Below the pieces are notes generated by a model, which worked only from the letters and a program-made list of their open reading frames with translations, was not told the origin of the DNA and ran no database searches. Positions 63,571 through 64,000 of a stretch of DNA of 64,000 bases are shown here, in pieces. The stretch spans positions 10,156,043 through 10,220,042 of the forward strand of contig CM077155.1 in assembly GCA_039583875.1 (NCBI GenBank), written 5' to 3'. The position numbers were made by a program, and so were the translations under genes. The stretch comes from Platanthera guangdongensis (lineage: Eukaryota; Streptophyta; Magnoliopsida; Asparagales; Orchidaceae). The first letter of the stretch is position 1. Each line of letters opens with the position of its first letter.

Positions 63571-64000
63571 ATGGGTTCTTCAGAGAATCACAAGGAATTG
63601 GGTTCAATGAAACTGCCCATATGCAGAAAATAGATTTTGGAATCTGGAAAGAAAGGGTAAGGCTGTTCATGGAAGCCTCTGACCCTAGGATCTACATCAC
63701 AGTCAAAGAGGGGCCCTATGTGCCCATGAAGATCTCAGTATTGGATGCAAATCAGAGGACTCCTAAGGATTTCTCTGAGATGACCAAGGATGAAATTGTC
63801 CTAACCACTATGGACAAAAGGGCACAAAACATAATAGTAAGTGTCATTGATGATGCAACTTTTCAGAACCTAATTCACTGTAAAATAGCAAAAGAAATGT
63901 GGGATACCCTCATTGTCTATATGGAAGGTTCTGAAGAAGTTAGGCAAGATAGGAAGTCCTTGCTTAATCAAGAGTATGAGAGCTTTAGGCAAGGAAAAGG
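63571..64000 (+). pseudogene. gag: gag start of Cop-13 (cut by the window)
   Basis: ATG at 63571 gives MGSSENHKELGSMKLP and runs into a TAG. In another frame FGIWKERVRLFMEASDPRIY, ISVLDANQRTPKDFSEMTKD, RAQNIIVSVIDDATFQ, EMWDTLIVYMEGSEEV and LLNQEYESFRQGK follow to the window end. The frame break lies in the same place as in Cop-1, but with a different offset, so the two copies broke independently. Confidence 0.88.

Larger units (their letters stand above)
61300..64000 (+). mobile_element. Cop-13: copia element, 5' LTR and gag start
   Basis: LTR 61300-63465, primer site and the first 430 bases of gag; it runs out of the window. LTR ends, arrays and gag match Cop-1, so this is a second copy of that family in the opposite orientation. 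The 5-bp flank is TCAAG. Confidence 0.93.

Overview
The window looks like nuclear heterochromatin of a flowering plant. Every stretch I can assign is LTR-retrotransposon DNA: Ty1/copia and Ty3/gypsy domains of plant lineages, tRNA-iMet and tRNA-Asp primer sites, a chromovirus-type chromodomain, and 5-bp target duplications. I see no host gene, tRNA, rRNA, bacterial operon or CRISPR array. The species cannot be named from this DNA. I use local labels: Cop = Ty1/copia, Gyp = Ty3/gypsy, LTR = lone or cut long terminal repeat.

Layout. 1-5442: Cop-1 (minus), 5' LTR plus gag, protease and integrase, cut by the window start. It is inserted into the reverse transcriptase of Gyp-2 (plus, 5443-21403), a chromodomain element with a 5.15-kb 3' LTR. 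Gyp-2 is also split inside integrase by a non-coding element, Nonauto-3 (7003-15217, target duplication TGTGC). Gyp-2 itself sits in the RNase H of Cop-4 (plus, 21404-24406). Cop-4's LTR is split by a lone LTR, LTR-5 (22003-23868), and Cop-4 appears to interrupt a gypsy-type LTR, LTR-6 (24407-25621). LTR-6 borders an old copia remnant, Cop-7 (25622-28021).

28022-61142 is a four-level nest with exact duplications. Cop-8 (3' LTR 28022-28743 and 57311-59409) contains Cop-9 (28744-57310, GTGAG). Cop-9's 3' LTR contains Gyp-10 (29186-45052, TTGAT). Gyp-10's 5' LTR contains Gyp-11 (29339-39362, GGCGT). 61143-61299 is the first part of a Cop-9-family LTR (plus). It is interrupted by Cop-13 (plus, 61300-64000), of the same family as Cop-1.

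How the parts relate. Gyp-11 is a full-length but broken gag-pol element. Gyp-10 keeps only gag, and Nonauto-3 keeps no gene, so both would need proteins from relatives. Cop-9 carries, beyond pol, a reading frame of about 980 codons (broken), as in Sirevirus-type elements. All coding regions have stops or frameshifts, many of them C-to-T type.

Most unusual signals. (1) Four copia LTRs carry, downstream of the TATA box, arrays of tiny hairpins with constant flanks (CTCA...CTAC on the displayed strand) but a different self-complementary stem in each unit. (2) Almost every LTR family has its own dense palindrome or short-motif array (GTGTCGACAC, ACTCGAGT, TCGTCGA, GACACGGGCGTGTC, GTCACGCCCGTGAC, GGCGTTGAGTGA), mostly upstream of the promoter. 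(3) A twin hairpin in the Gyp-2 LTR shows a compensatory base-pair change.
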